DNA of 64,000 nucleotides from Dermatemys mawii (GCA_007922305.1 ML677341.1:71176421-71240420); one strand, 5' to 3'. Numbered from the stretch's first letter, positions 24,321 through 36,410 are shown. A program made the numbers and translations. Notes: a model not told the origin generated them from the sequence alone.

Positions 24321-24923
24321 CAGTAGCATATCTCCCCTCTCTACCAGCTGTGTTATTTACCAGTTATTTAATATATTACAAGTCAAAATCTCTCACTCAT
24401 CACATTTCCTCCTCCCCCATATCTCCTTTAGTGTGCCCCTAGTCCCTGTTAAAAAAAAATAAATGCTGTCTTCCTAAGTAGTCAACACTTTGGAGCTATC
24501 TGAGGGCGGGGGTGGGGGTGGGGGAGTTCATTACAAAGCTGAGGAGCACTTACAGAGAATTTCCTTCCTTATATAGACCAACAGAGCTCCAGCTTGAATA
24601 CCTTCTCTGGTCTTGGGTGCAGCAGCATGACACCAGAGAGAGCTGATCCCTCATACAGGGAGGTACCTGTCCTTTTAAGGCTTTGTTACAGCAAACAGAA
24701 ACTTCACGTGAACGTGTATAGGCCATCAGTGCAAAACTGGAACACTGGTGTCATGCTCGTGAATTAGCCTGCTTAACAGTTGAGTTACCATATTCTGCAC
24801 AAGTTTCAGTTCACAAACAGATTTAAGGTCTAGCCCTACGGAGAGTGCATTGGAAGAGTCCATCTAAAAGGTGCCCAAAGCATGGGTTATGGAAGGGAGG
24901 TCTGCATATAAAAGGTCACAACT
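24321..24923. other. Spacer after the DIRS-like relic
   Basis: No gene recognised. It includes a short A-rich AATAAA stretch (24449-24466) and a GGGGGTGGGGGTGGGGG run (about 24508-24524). Confidence 0.4.
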
Positions 24924-25367
24924 AGAGCTGGATGAGAATGGGATTTTCTGTTCCATGAAAAATTCAATGTTTTTCTATTTTTTTTTTTTGCGGGGGAGGA
25001 TATTTCTTTAGTGAAACAACAAAAAATATTGCAACTTTTCAGAGAATGGCTGCTCGGCTGCCTGCCTCCAGGGTGGCTCCAAGAGCATCTGGGCTTTTCA
25101 CTGTTATACCAGGTAGGCTGCTGGGGAACCAGGGCCTTGATGCCCTGAGAACTTGCATTTCTGGGCTCTCTGCTTCTCATCAGATGGGCTGCCAAGAAGC
25201 CAGACAAGAAATCAGGCAGGTTTCCATGGCAGTATAATCAGAAACCTACCTTTTTTTCCCATCAGAATTTTGACAAAATTGACACATTCACCCACACAGG
25301 TTGACTTTTAATAAACTGGCATTTTCCAGTAGAAAAATATTTGATTAGAAAATTTCCAACCAGCTCT
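24924..25367. mobile_element. Probable miniature DNA element with AGAGCTGG ends
   Basis: The left end is AGAGCTGGATGAGAATGGGA and the reverse complement of the right end is AGAGCTGGTTGGAAATTTTC. The shared 9-10 bases and a symmetrical A/T-rich interior (GAAAAATTC motifs) suggest a non-autonomous element. The target duplication is not clear. Confidence 0.5.
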
Positions 25368-27300
25368 GGTAACCCATGGACTAGATTCAGATAGGAAAAC
25401 AAGATAGAACAGCCAACCAACCAGACAAAATCACCTCAAACCAAACTTCCTGGCCACTGCCACTATTTGGTCATCTTAATGTAGCTGTGCATCTAACAGT
25501 GCTCTTTTTGGGGACCTAGGGAAATGATGGGCAGTAATGTCAATGTACAGTTTAATGCATGAAAGTTACTAATAAAACACTCACTTTCCAAATATAGGAT
25601 GTGATGCTCATCCTTTTTTGTGTTACTGAGGGTCTGCCTGGCTGAAACAAATAGTGATTTGGTATAGCTCTGCCCAACAGCATACTCACTTCAAATTAAG
25701 TGAATGAAGGGCCAGGGAAGGGGAATGGATTTACTATCTGAATTAGACCTTGGAATTAGGGGTGTCTGAAGGTGGATTCACTGAGGTGTATCCATCTACT
25801 TTGAGAGTTCCAGGACAAATTTAATTTAAGAATTACATATTACCCACTTTTTACCATCAGGATTTCAATCAAACCTAATTGATTTTACAGGCCTGAGGAA
25901 GTTGCAAATTATTAAGCATTATTGTAAATGCATTTTGTGATAGCATCTAAACACCTCAGTCAGGCCATGTCCCCATTGTAAACATACTGCAAATGACAGT
26001 CTCTTTCTCAAAGACCATTACTGTCCTCAGTAATTTCACTATCTGTGCTGCTGATGACTCCTGTATGTTGCTCTTAAACCACATATGGTAGCTTCCATGA
26101 CAGCGAAGATCCTCTCCCAGGTGGTTTCTGACTCAGATTTGGTTGATGGCTAATATTCATGATGGGACTGGAAATAAATACAGGGGGTACAGTGATGATG
26201 CCTTTATCCTGGGCAGATCATTACAACGGGGCTGAGGTTAGAGTCTCTGCTCCAAATTGAGGTACTGAACCTGTTTAACGGTTCTCTTTTAAGGCCAGAT
26301 TCTGATAGCCTTACCCCTGGCAAAGTCCTACTAAAGGCAGTTAGACTACTTGTGGTGTTAGATATTTTTAATTTTGTCTAATGGTATCACAAACTCTTCC
26401 TCAGAGACTGATAGACCATACTGGGTTGCAGAATATTCAAAGAGATAATATTGTTTAGCCTTGACCACTGTAAAATTTAACCTGGATGATTTGTTTCCAG
26501 AGTAACATTATTTATTTATTTATTTAAAAATATTTTCAATCCCACATTTTGTCACTGATGGTGGCAAATATTGTTAATTTAACTCCCTTCCTTCCTCAAA
26601 GAAAAGTATCTAAATATCTTGTTTAGTTTTCTTGACAAACTAATCACTTTTCTGGATATTCTAACTAAATCTATGACAAGCTAAACACATTTTACTCAGA
26701 ATTATTCCTATTCCTAAAAAGTTATACAAACTATTGCTATTGAAGACAAACTGTTTACACTTCTTTTAAATACCTGTAAATTTTTTGCTACCAAAGAATG
26801 ACTATTCAGTACTGAGCTTTACTCACAGGGATGGTATTTTGACTGCATACCTTTTAGATAGCATGTATCCTTTTTTTTTTTGTTTGTTTTTTGACTGAAA
26901 ATATCTTTAAGTACTTGGATCTTCGGGTGAGATATTAAAAAGACATCAATTATCCCCCTTTTATTCACTTGGGGAAAGCAGCAAACTAAATACAAGTATA
27001 TCATTTATGGCAAGATTCATGCAGGGAAAAAGACATTCTACTCTGTTCTCGTTTTAATCATGTTTGAATCAATTATTTTATAATTGACTAGATATCCTTC
27101 ACCACACCGATGCGGACTATTTATTACTTCTGCAGACAGCAAAAAACATGACAATATTCTAGCATGAAACATGAAAACATTTTCTGGCAAAATCCTCACG
27201 TTTACAGAGATAGGTTAATCCTGAGTGAAATACAAACCAAGCAAGAGTGCCTATGAAAAATGCGGGAAGGGGAGAGGGCGCAGAGGGAGGAAGGTGAAAC
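25368..27300. other. AT-rich intergenic spacer
   Basis: No coding or RNA gene seen. A short TTTA tandem run lies near 26508-26525. This marks the boundary between the butyrophilin-like/transposon region and the histone cluster. Confidence 0.45.
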
Positions 27301-27309
27301 TAGAGTGAC

Positions 27310-27425
27310 TACTGCCTAGCCATTGGTCAGATTCAGATCCGCATCACCATTGGTTGAACAGACCACGTTCATTTTTTAGCTAATCACAAGCTACATTAGC
27401 AGTCACCCGGACAGGATAAAAGGAC
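27310..27425 (+). promoter_or_regulatory. Promoter of the H2A pseudogene
   Basis: Two ATTGG (inverted CCAAT) boxes occur in GCCATTGGTCAG (about 27320) and ACCATTGGTTGA (about 27350), followed by a TATA-like GGATAAAAGG at 27414-27423. Spacing to the former ATG (27507) fits histone genes. Confidence 0.6.
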
Positions 27426-27506
27426 AGAAATCGGGGCGCTACTCTGCGCTCAGGGTATGTTTACGCTGTTGAGCACGTGGTAGTTGCTACTAGAAGGAAA
27501 ACTAGG

Positions 27507-27896
27507 ATGTCGGGTTGGGGGAAGTAGGGAGGTAAGGCCCAGGCTAAAGCGAAGTCTCGCTCGTAGCGGGCTGGGCTGCAGTTCCCGGTGGGCTGTGTAT
27601 ATCAGCTTCTCCGCAAAGGTAATTACACAGAGCGGGTCGGGGCTAGTGCCCTGGTCCACATGGCTGCGTTACTGGAGTATCTTATCACTGAGATTCTGGA
27701 GCTGGCTGGAAACGCGGCGCGGGACAACAAGAAAACCAGGATCATTCCCCGTCACTTGCAGCTTGCTATCCGTAACGACGAGAAACTCAACAAATTGTTG
27801 GAGAGAGTTAATATCGCCCAAGGGGGTGTCCTGCCCAACATCCAGGCCGTGCTGCTGCCTAAAAAAACCGAAAGTCATAAAGCCAAGAGCAAGTGA
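27507..27896 (+). pseudogene. H2A: Histone H2A pseudogene (two nonsense codons)
   Basis: From ATG 27507 to TGA 27894-27896 the frame is exactly 129 codons plus stop, the normal H2A length, with no indel. Codon 7 is TAG (MSGWGK*GGK, normally Gln) and codon 20 is TAG (after SRS, normally Ser). Many missense changes follow: PVGCVYQLL instead of [20 protein letters not shown] instead of [17 protein letters not shown] instead of YLTAEI. The C-terminal half ([21 protein letters not shown]) is still conserved. The stem-loop behind it is also damaged. It is therefore a recently or slowly decaying copy of a replication-dependent H2A. Confidence 0.93.
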
Positions 27897-27940
27897 GACT
27901 AAGAGAAAAGTGAATATTTTATCTTCAGAACTAACCCAAA

Positions 27941-27954
27941 GGCTCTTTAGAGCC
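27941..27954 (+). terminator. Damaged histone 3' stem-loop
   Basis: GGCTCTTTAGAGCC keeps both 6-base stem arms, but the loop is 2 bases instead of 4. It lies 45 bases behind the H2A pseudogene stop, and an AAAGAGCTGCATG-like downstream element follows at about 27970. Confidence 0.85.
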
Positions 27955-28019
27955 ACCTACTGTCTCAAGAAAGAGCTGCATGTCATTGAAACAGAAAAAA
28001 ATAGTCCTGTTTGTTAAAT

Positions 28020-29880
28020 AGAAAACTCACCCCCCACCCATTTAGTATGGGTCATCAAAAACTTAAATAGTTATTATTCTTCATCACCACCATACTTACT
28101 ACTTTTTATGAGTAATGGAAGGCCCTTTAGGGGAGCGAAAGACAGGTACTAAGCCTTTGTTCTTCCATGTTCCATAAATATCGATAAGGGCAAAACAAAA
28201 AGGCTTTGCAATCGGTATGTTTCATAGTAAAGTACTGAGAGAAATAAACATTCAATAGAAACAAGTGATTATGGTGCATTTTATGTTGAATCAATTCAGT
28301 TATCTTCAATGCTATAGATTTTTTTTTTTAATGTTAGTATGACAAACAATTTTACCCAAGTTATCTTTCATCTACCCTGGGGGATTTTATGCTCATATTT
28401 AAAGAACTTTCTCCAAAATATTGATTAGTCTATTAGAACCCAAATAATAGTGACCCCTAATTCATTTAAAAGAGGTTCCAAATTCTTTCTCAAGTACATA
28501 GAAGAGTTTTAAACACGTTTAATTTCAAATACGTATAGCACATCGTACTGTCTAACCCATTCCCTCTCTTTGGATAAATTAAGGTTTGTGGGAGACTGAG
28601 TCTATTGCCAGGTACTGATTGGTTAATCTGATACAACAAGAGGTTTGGTCCCCATTTATGATTAGATTATTGCATATGAAACTGGCCTGTGGATTCAAAA
28701 ATGTCACACATGGAAGGAAAAAGTGGTAACAGGAAAAAAAAATTAAATGGCTACTTTTGATTTAAAATCTAATCTTCTAATATAGTACCATTAGGAATCA
28801 CTTGAAACAACACAAGGTAAAATGTGTGTTTTATTAAAGGGATGTGTCCTTGCCTGTAATGGGAAAGTTCCACATTTGATTTAATAATATAGGGGAATGT
28901 TTTCTTCTGTGTCCTCCCCTGTGTCTGTCAACATTGTATAATTGTGTTCTCAAAGTTTGTATCAAGCATTTCTATCTTGTAAGAGAGATTTGTGTGATTG
29001 TTCCTTATTACTATAAATCCATCACTAATTGAACGATTATGTGTAATATACAGTGTTCTAGTCCTAAAACAAAGATAAATGTCAGTGGCAATTTGCTGAA
29101 GTTTGTAAGGTACAAGAATGAAAAGACCTTAGTAATAGCCATGCCATTTAGACAATGGATCAGCATTTCTAAAGTTGGTTACTGAATCAATTCAGAAATG
29201 CAGTATAGCATTAATGAATGTTAATATTTTCTTCATGGTCTATAATAAAACCTAGCCAATAATTCCTCCACCTGAAGTTATTATGACCTTGTCTATTAGG
29301 AAAATGAATATTCCAGTAACACAGGACTAAGATATAGCTAGCAGCTCTGTATTGTACACAGAGCAGCACTCTACGAACCGCTCTGCTTTAACAAGTCATC
29401 CACTTTTGGGGCACAAACAGTCCCTCACGGGACTTCAATCTGCTCCTTGCATTGTTCCATGGTGTGTTAATTTAACATTTCTTGTTTTAAGGAGGGTAAA
29501 AGATTTTGGTTAAAGAAGCTAATTTCTAATCCATATTCAATGCTCATGGACGAGTTTGTGTTACTTCCTTCTCTTTGAAACCACTTTACTATGAAAACAT
29601 TGATTCAAATTTCTGGCTTTGAGCCTTGATTGGGAGAAGACCCTTTAAAGAATAACGTTTCATTACTTTGGAAATTTCATTGTGTACGGTGCAGTTTTTA
29701 TTTAGAAGGAAAAACAAAAGTTTCTCTCTTCCGAGGTCTCTGCAGGTCCAGGACTCACGGTTTATTGACTCTTTTAAAACTCATCTTTTGTTTCTCCAAA
29801 GGGAAACTCTACTGAATGAAAATACTCTCTTTCCCCTTCACCACACTATAAAGTGGGGGTGATTCGGTGGCGGATATACT
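28020..29880. other. Intergenic spacer within the histone cluster
   Basis: AT-rich, no histone remnant or other gene recognised on either strand. Confidence 0.45.
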
Positions 29881-29909
29881 GCAAAAAACACACTTTTTTG
29901 ACTTCCAAG

Positions 29910-30004
29910 AAACACAAACTGAACGGGAAGAAGAGTACTTTCTGGCTTGCAGCTGGGCGGGCTCTCTAACGCACCAATCACAGAGTCGCTCTTCTCTATA
30001 AATA
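29910..30004 (+). promoter_or_regulatory. H1 promoter (H1 box, GC box, CCAAT, TATA)
   Basis: The H1-specific box AAACACAAA is at 29910-29918. A GGGCGGG GC box follows at about 29955, CCAAT at 29974-29978 and TATAAATA at 29997-30004. The same order and nearly the same spacing occur before the second H1 gene at 54607-54703. The AAACACA box with CCAAT is the known cell-cycle promoter architecture of replication-dependent H1 genes. Confidence 0.88.
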
Positions 30005-30067
30005 CCAGGCATCTGACTTATTCTAGCCCAATTGTTTTCTTCTGATTCGTAGGGAACGTCTGTTAGA

Positions 30068-30721
30068 ATGTCGGAAACTGCGCCTGTTGCCACTCCTGCC
30101 GTCTCCGCTCCTGGGGCAAAAACCTCCACTAAAAAGCCGAAGAAGGCGGCAGGAGGTTCAAAAGCCCGTAAGGCATCGGGTCCCAGCGTGACCGAGCTGA
30201 TCACTAAGGCGGTGGCCGTTTCCAAGGAGCGCAAAGGACTCTCTTTGGCTGCTCTGAAGAAGGCTCTGGCCGCTGGCGGGTACGATGTGGAGAAGAACAA
30301 CAGCCGCATCAAGCTAGGACTTAAGAGCCTAGTGAGCAAAGGCATCTTGGTGCAGACCAAAGGTACCGGTGCGTCAGGTTCCTTCAAGCTCAACAAGAAG
30401 CCGGGTGAGATTAAGGAAAAGGCTCCGAAAAAAAAGCCAGCGGCCAAGCCTAAGAAAGCAGTTGCTAAGAAACCCGCCAGCGCCGCCAAGAGACCCAAAA
30501 AGGCTGCGGCCGTGAAAAAGAGCCCGAAGAAAGCCAAGAAGCCAGCGGCTTCTGCAGCTAAGAAAGCAGCCAAGAGCCCGAAAAAGGCCAAACCCGCCAA
30601 GCCCAAAAAGGCAGCTAAGAGTCCGGCTAAGGCCAAGGCGGTGAAGCCTAAGGCTGCCAAACCCAAGCCAACCAAACCTAAAGCAGGTAAGGCTAAGAAG
30701 GCAGCGCCCAAGAAGAAGTAA
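30068..30721 (+). CDS. H1: Linker histone H1 (217 aa)
   Basis: Replication-dependent linker histone that binds nucleosome entry/exit DNA and compacts chromatin. The N-terminal tail (residues 1-37, Ala/Pro/Lys-rich, start MSETAPV) is followed by the winged-helix globular domain (about 38-112: [39 protein letters not shown]). The C-terminal tail (about 113-217) is Lys/Ala/Pro-rich with KSPKK and KSPAK motifs, the usual CDK phosphorylation sites. It is intronless. The start is preceded by a complete H1 promoter and the stop is followed by a stem-loop, so it looks functional. It differs from the second H1 at 54766 mainly in the N-terminal tail and scattered tail positions. The antisense ORF over this gene is a shadow. 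Confidence 0.97.
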   Translation: MSETAPVATPAVSAPGAKTSTKKPKKAAGGSKARKASGPSVTELITKAVAVSKERKGLSLAALKKALAAGGYDVEKNNSRIKLGLKSLVSKGILVQTKGTGASGSFKLNKKPGEIKEKAPKKKPAAKPKKAVAKKPASAAKRPKKAAAVKKSPKKAKKPAASAAKKAAKSPKKAKPAKPKKAAKSPAKAKAVKPKAAKPKPTKPKAGKAKKAAPKKK

Positions 30722-30770
30722 AGGGACTTAAAAAGGAAATCAAGAGTCCACTCCTGCAAACAAACCCAAC

Positions 30771-30811
30771 GGCTCTTTTAAGAGCCACCCAAGTTTTCCG
30801 AAAGAAGCTGA
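30771..30811 (+). terminator. H1 3' processing signal (stem-loop and downstream element)
   Basis: GGCTCTTTTAAGAGCC at 30771-30786 is a perfect SLBP stem-loop followed by ACCCA. The purine-rich element GAAAGAAGCTGA (30800-30811) matches the U7 snRNA target. Cleavage is expected between them. Confidence 0.93.
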
Positions 30812-30913
30812 AACATTCATGTATTCACCCTAACACAGTAACATTTTTTTTCCTCTTGGTGGCTGAATGTTGAAATATTACAGTGTAGCTTTTCAAAGGT
30901 TACTTTGTCGTTT

Positions 30914-30928
30914 GGGGGGGGGGGGGGG
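30914..30928 (+). repeat. Poly-G run (15 G)
   Basis: An uninterrupted G tract behind the H1 gene. Length may vary or be miscalled. Confidence 0.9.
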
Positions 30929-31144
30929 AAGCTAAGCGGAAATGCTTTATGTATAGTATTTCTAATAGTTTACCCTTTATTCTTGGGAATACTCTCCCGG
31001 TGCATTTGAAGTGGTACTCAGGTGTACAAACAATGACCTACAGCGGGGGAGGGTAGGAGAGATCTAGTGAGGGGACAGAGTAATTGTTTGGCTTAGAAAC
31101 AATATACCTGACTCGTTGCTGGAAGCAACTGAATTGGTGGAGAG

Positions 31145-31160
31145 TTTGAAAAGCCCGCGC
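31145..31160 (-). promoter_or_regulatory. Orphan GCGCGGGCTTTTCAAA element
   Basis: The plus strand reads TTTGAAAAGCCCGCGC, with GATTGG nine bases further on. The same motif precedes two H3 genes (38527-38544, 58364-58382). Here no histone ORF follows in either direction within 1 kb except the H1 gene end. It lies 424 bp behind the H1 stop, matching the motif 428 bp behind the second H1 stop. Confidence 0.6.
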
Positions 31161-32975
31161 TGTGCAAGGATTGGTTCCTCTCCCTCCCTAGGCATCCTGC
31201 GCTAGCACACGTTTCAAACCTGAACACGTATATTTTGATGGGGCGGGTGCATGTGAGTCTTTCGTAGTTTTGTTTTCACTGTGGACTAATACACAGCGGT
31301 TTTAGCCTTTATCTTTGTTTTTATTCCCTATCTCTACGAACCACCCCTCATTGCGTTAGATATACTTTCTCCCGCTCAATGCCTATGCCCGCCTAGTTAA
31401 TAGATCAAAATCTTTTTTCACTTCGCTAACAGATGATGCGGTGAACTACCCTGACATTTATGAATTTTAAGCATTTATAAAGAGGACATGAAGGGTGAAG
31501 AACCTTAAAGTACCAAGATTTTAGATACCAATTATGTATCACTGCACAACTAACTCATTCGAAGGTCACATCCACCACACAGGCAATGAAATAGCGCCCC
31601 CCCGCGTGCAATGCAGGCATCCTTCAGGATCAGTACATATTACTACACAGCATGTGCTTTTCACCAACCAGTTTTCACTGTGATACTCTAGACACGTCTC
31701 CTCAGTTGGGATTTACAACTGTTCAGTGTACCTTGCAAGGATATTCGTTTCAGTATTATTGAGAACAGTCCCTCCCCTGCAATTTTCCTAATGCTTAAGG
31801 ATGCCAAAAGCAGTCTGTGCATTAGTTATAATTTTCAAAAAGCTATGAAACTGAAAACAGTAGAAAACAAATGTTTTGTTGGACATATATAGTAAGTCTG
31901 TAGTAGGACTCTAATCAACATTTGTAGGGATTAATCTCTCCTGAACTGTTTAAAGTTTAAAAAACCTGCTCAGTTCCAAGAAAAACTTTCAATACAAGGC
32001 TCTAGAGAGTTCAAATCAGGAACTGGAGGAAAAAGAAGTGGAATAAGCAAGTCAGTTTAGATTTCAAAGACCCTATTCTTATCCTCATTTATATGCTCTA
32101 GGGTATTTCCACTAGGATACACACTAGGGACTAAGATCAAACACGAACCTGTAGTCTTTGTGCTCCTTGGTGAGGGGTGGGTGCTGGCTTTTAGAAGGGA
32201 AGTTGGAGGACTCTTTAAAGCAATACACGTTTAACCATTGTTGGGTGTGACTTTCCTCCAAAGAATGAGGCTGGTGGTCACTTGTATCTGAAAACACACT
32301 TTATTCAGAGCATGCAATGCATGGGTACTCTGCAAGGAGCTACAAAGAACAGGAGTATCATGATGCTCTTTTATCAGAAAACATAATACATAGAATTGCA
32401 ATACAGCAAGGGATCTTAACCTATCAAGGGCTAGCAATCTTTATCTATAACTAATCATTTTACAATTCAAGCTGTCTACATGCACATTAGACATCCTTTG
32501 GATACTATTCACTTGACCAGAAGGCCCCTCATTCCATGGCCTTGTTTACACATTACATGTCTATCTCTATGTACAGATGCTAAGACTCTGATCAGAAAAC
32601 ATCTCATCTTGTCAGACAGAAAAGGCCTAGGCTTCTAGAGACAGTTCAATGTTTGTTAATCAGTATGTATGTGTATCTAGCCTTCAACTAAAACATTCTA
32701 CTATACACATTCTCTTTTGGGAATGGGTGAAAAGTAAAGGCACAAACAAAGCAAAGAACTTTGGTTCATATTTTTAGGCCTGTATTCAGCTAAACATAAG
32801 AACTAGTCTAGAAGTATATATTTTACCCCCACACCATCTTATTTAACCACTAAAGAAAAACAGTAACTGAAGTAGAACAAATAAAGCTTTAGTTTGTAGT
32901 AAAACTCTTACAGTTTGTCTGAAAATGAAAGTATATTTTCTCTGTACACTATTTGTTCTGTGTAGATAAAAAAAC
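31161..32975. other. Intergenic spacer
   Basis: No histone remnant or other gene recognised. The sequence 32230-32760 could be part of a retroelement LTR, but I could not place ends. Confidence 0.35.
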
Positions 32976-32980
32976 AGCAA

Positions 32981-33023
32981 CACAGCTCCTTTATTGCATG
33001 GGTGGGTGGCTCTTAAAAGAGCC
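32981..33023 (-). terminator. H2B 3' processing signal
   Basis: On the minus strand GGCTCTTTTAAGAGCC (33008-33023) follows the H2B stop, then ACCCACCC, then AAAGGAGCTGTG (32981-32992). An AATAAA happens to lie between the stem-loop and the downstream element (GCAATAAAGG) and could allow occasional polyadenylation. Confidence 0.92.
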
Positions 33024-33053
33024 TTTGGGTTATGAGTGAAAAGATTCAAAAGT

Positions 33054-33443
<390 letters not shown>

Positions 33444-33506
33444 TTATTGTTCACGATACAGCATAACTCAAAAACAAAAACATAGAGATGGTACAGCTAC
33501 CCTTGT

Positions 33507-33685
33507 ATTTATAGGGAGCATATGCAAATAAGTAGCTTTTGCAGTGTGACTTCCTATTTGATACAAGAAACAAATGGGTCAGCACCAACACGTACGACTT
33601 CCTAATTGGTTAACTTCAGATACTATATCACCATTGGCTGTTTTTTTTCAGCCAATCAAAAAGCAATTTGCCAACCAATAGTTGG
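33507..33685 (-). promoter_or_regulatory. H2B promoter (TATA, octamer, CCAAT boxes)
   Basis: Minus strand: CTATAAATA (33507-33515), the H2B-specific octamer ATTTGCAT (33522-33529), and CCAAT boxes on both strands at about 33606, 33634, 33655 and 33676. OCT1 binding to the octamer is the known S-phase switch for H2B. Confidence 0.88.
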
Positions 33686-33689
33686 AAGC

Positions 33690-36090
33690 AATAGTTGCAA
33701 ATGTTTCGCTCTAGGTGCAGCTTTTAAAACTGTAAAGCTAGAGCCGCAGTCGAATTCAGTAGTGGTTTATAGTTGTTTAAATTGCTTAACAAAATCCACT
33801 GCTGTTTGGTTCAGTTGTTTACATTTAGCAAATAGAAACTGCAGTGATCTAACATTATCATTGAACTATGCAAATTTTCCTTTTTTTCCAGAAAACTGAC
33901 ATTTTCCTTCACCACAGGAAATGCTCATTGCCTAGATCATTAGTAATTTACGTTCCTGCTGCAGGTATTTAAAGGAAGATGGGTTTGTCATATTGCTTAA
34001 CTCAGTTCTAACTGAACTCAATAGAATGGGATTTTTTTTTAACCACTTATTTCAGTTGAAGCAGTTAGGCTACATCTCAGTGTTCTGAGGGAAATCACAC
34101 CCTAAAATCCTTAAGTGATGTTATTAAACCAATATGGAATGAAAAATCTATTTACAAACAGGTTACTGTTTCCATTGCCTTTCTCTTTTTAATTTATATA
34201 AGTTTAAAAAGTTTATTAGGATTTTCTAGAACTTCATCCTGAAAACACACATTTAATTTTCATATATATAATACCACTTACTTCATAAAGCTTTTTGTTT
34301 AGTGCCTTGTTTTGAAAAAAAAAGTGAAGATATATAAAAAGTGTGTCTGAAGAAGGCACAATGTGGTGATAACACCCAAAATTGGAAGACATGCTCAGAA
34401 ACATAACTTCTGCTCCTTAAATTAAGGGCTGAGAAATCTTTTGTGAAAGTTTTCTGCTGATGAGAGAAGGGGACAACAAGATTAAAAACTAGAAAATGCA
34501 TAAAGAAAATGTGATATTAACAAATTATATGACAAATATATTTTAATTAAAAAAAATGTGACACCTTTATCCACCTCAGGTTATATTGACTTCTCTGTTT
34601 ATACTGTAACTCTCAGGAAGCATATAAATAATCAATCACTATTTTGATAATCTTTAAATATTAAATAATTTGTAAATGAAATCACTATTTTCAAAGGTGA
34701 AAGTGGGATTTAATAAACAAAAACAAGAATCAACAACAAAACCAAGCAAGCAAGCAATCAAGCAAGCAAAGGAATGAGCTTCCCTGGGCTCTCTTTATAT
34801 AAAAAGTACTATAACATAATAAGGCAATAAATCCCCTCCACAACTCTTTCTGCTCCACATTTGTTTAAAATTACTCTTCTAGGTCACATTGTTGTAACTT
34901 GAAAAGAACAAATTAGTGGGGAAAACAATCATCAACAAAGAGCAGAGATAAGGAAAAGTGCTGTATATTTCATGACTGCTTTCAAGAAAATCAATATCAC
35001 CTGTGATTTGTGGTGATCAGCAGCCAAACGCTACCCTGGGACTGTGCCCAGTTTGCTGACCCCCTCACCTATTGGGTGTGTTTTATGTTGGGACACTCCC
35101 TTGCTGTGCCAGTATAGTTGGTTTGTGCATGCCCTGGGTCCATCACTGCTCTGGTAGAGCAGTGTGGTGGCTCGACTGATCATCCTGATTTGGAGTCTGA
35201 CACTTCTTGGCTTGTTTCTGGTACAGAATCCCTTTCTATCTGAGCATTCCCCTTGGTTGTGATCGCTCCCTCATCTCCTCTGGGACGTTAGCTATTCTTG
35301 CAGCCTGAACTTATGCACAACATAGCAACTAGCATTTTTTGAAGTGAAAATAGAATCCTTGAATCAGAGGCAATAGGTGATATGTCTGGTGTTGATGCTG
35401 CTGGTGACTTTGTCCCCAAGAAGTTGTTTGGTACAATGAAAAATCTATTGCAGAGTGGCCCTCCCCCCTCCAAATATAATATTCACGCAAGGTCCTTTCC
35501 TACAGCAGTTTAATGGATTGAAGCCATGTTTCAGCCTTATAAACTTTAGTTAGGGGTTTGCACACTTATAGCTATATTAGGGCAACCCTCTGATTGCTGC
35601 ACGGCAGCAGGAGTCTTTGTCCATGATTGTGCAGCCTTTTGTATAATAAAGTTGCTGCCTGGTTAAAACTCATACACATATTCTTGTTTTCTTCCATGTG
35701 GAGAGCACACCAAAAGACTGAATTGGAGAGGGGGAAACCAACCAACAAACAAAACCACCACCTCCCCAAGATGGAAACAAAATGGGGGGGGGGGAGTAAA
35801 ACAGTGCTGATTTCATTACTGACTTTGAGAAAACTTTCATCACTTATGATCTGAAGAGATCAGAAAACCAAAGACAACCTGTTACTATGTAGTTCTTAAT
35901 TACCGTGTATGTGTACATTGAAAAATATACATAGATTGCATGATTTTCAGTAGATTTTTCCCTGTATGTTGGTCAAAGTAAGTCAAAACCTAGCCTCAAC
36001 AAAATCCACACACACACAAAAACCCTTTATGCCCACTTTGTAAGTTAAAAGAAAGGCTACACTCCTGCACCTCCCTTTGTGAAACAGATT
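33690..36090. other. Spacer between H2B and the inverted duplication
   Basis: No divergent H2A ORF follows the H2B promoter, only a weak TATA-like CTTTTAAAACTG near 33720. 34741-34770 is an AAGC-type tandem run and 35784-35794 an 11-G run. Two diverged direct repeats lie at about 34955-35030 and 35798-35870 (see findings). No gene recognised. Confidence 0.45.
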
Positions 36091-36097
36091 AATAGAT

Positions 36098-36159
36098 TTC
36101 ATGGAATCATAGAACTGTAAGGGATCTTGAGAGGTCATCTAGTCCAGTCCCCTGCACTC
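36098..36159 (-). repeat. CR1 fragment at the palindrome edge
   Basis: CATGGAATCATAGAACTGTA followed by GAGGTCATCTAGTCCAGTCC is the antisense of a CR1 3' end. Its inner end touches the first base of the left palindrome arm (36160). The right side of the palindrome lacks it. Confidence 0.8.
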
Positions 36160-36333
36160 AGGAGAGGAGCCTTGATTTCTAATTACCCTTTCTGTAACCA
36201 TTCAGATCAGTAGTCACACCGTGGCAGCGACATCGTTCCCATTAAATGAGGAGATAGAACAAAGAACGAACGTCCGTGCTCAGCCTCGTTACTTTTGAGT
36301 GGATCGGAATGTGATTTTAAACCCTCCTTTGTT

Positions 36334-36410
36334 CAAACTTTGGAAAATGGCGACGAACATCGGGGAGGCGGGGAGGAACCCGATTGGTCATATTTTGCCG
36401 CAGATTCAAG
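36334..36410 (+). promoter_or_regulatory. Distal H4 promoter module (left arm)
   Basis: AACTTTGGAAAATGGCGACG (YY1-like AAAATGGCG) is followed by GATTGGTC (inverted CCAAT) and TTTTGCCGCAGA. Related modules occur at 40399-40475 (minus), 51388-51478 (plus) and 61003-61089 (minus). Confidence 0.65.

Noticed and set aside
29809..30759. 316-codon minus-strand ORF over the first H1 gene
   Set aside because: Antisense shadow of H1; the repeating Leu/Ala/Phe composition is the complement of Lys/Ala/Pro codons. The same applies to minus-strand ORFs at 54909-55488.
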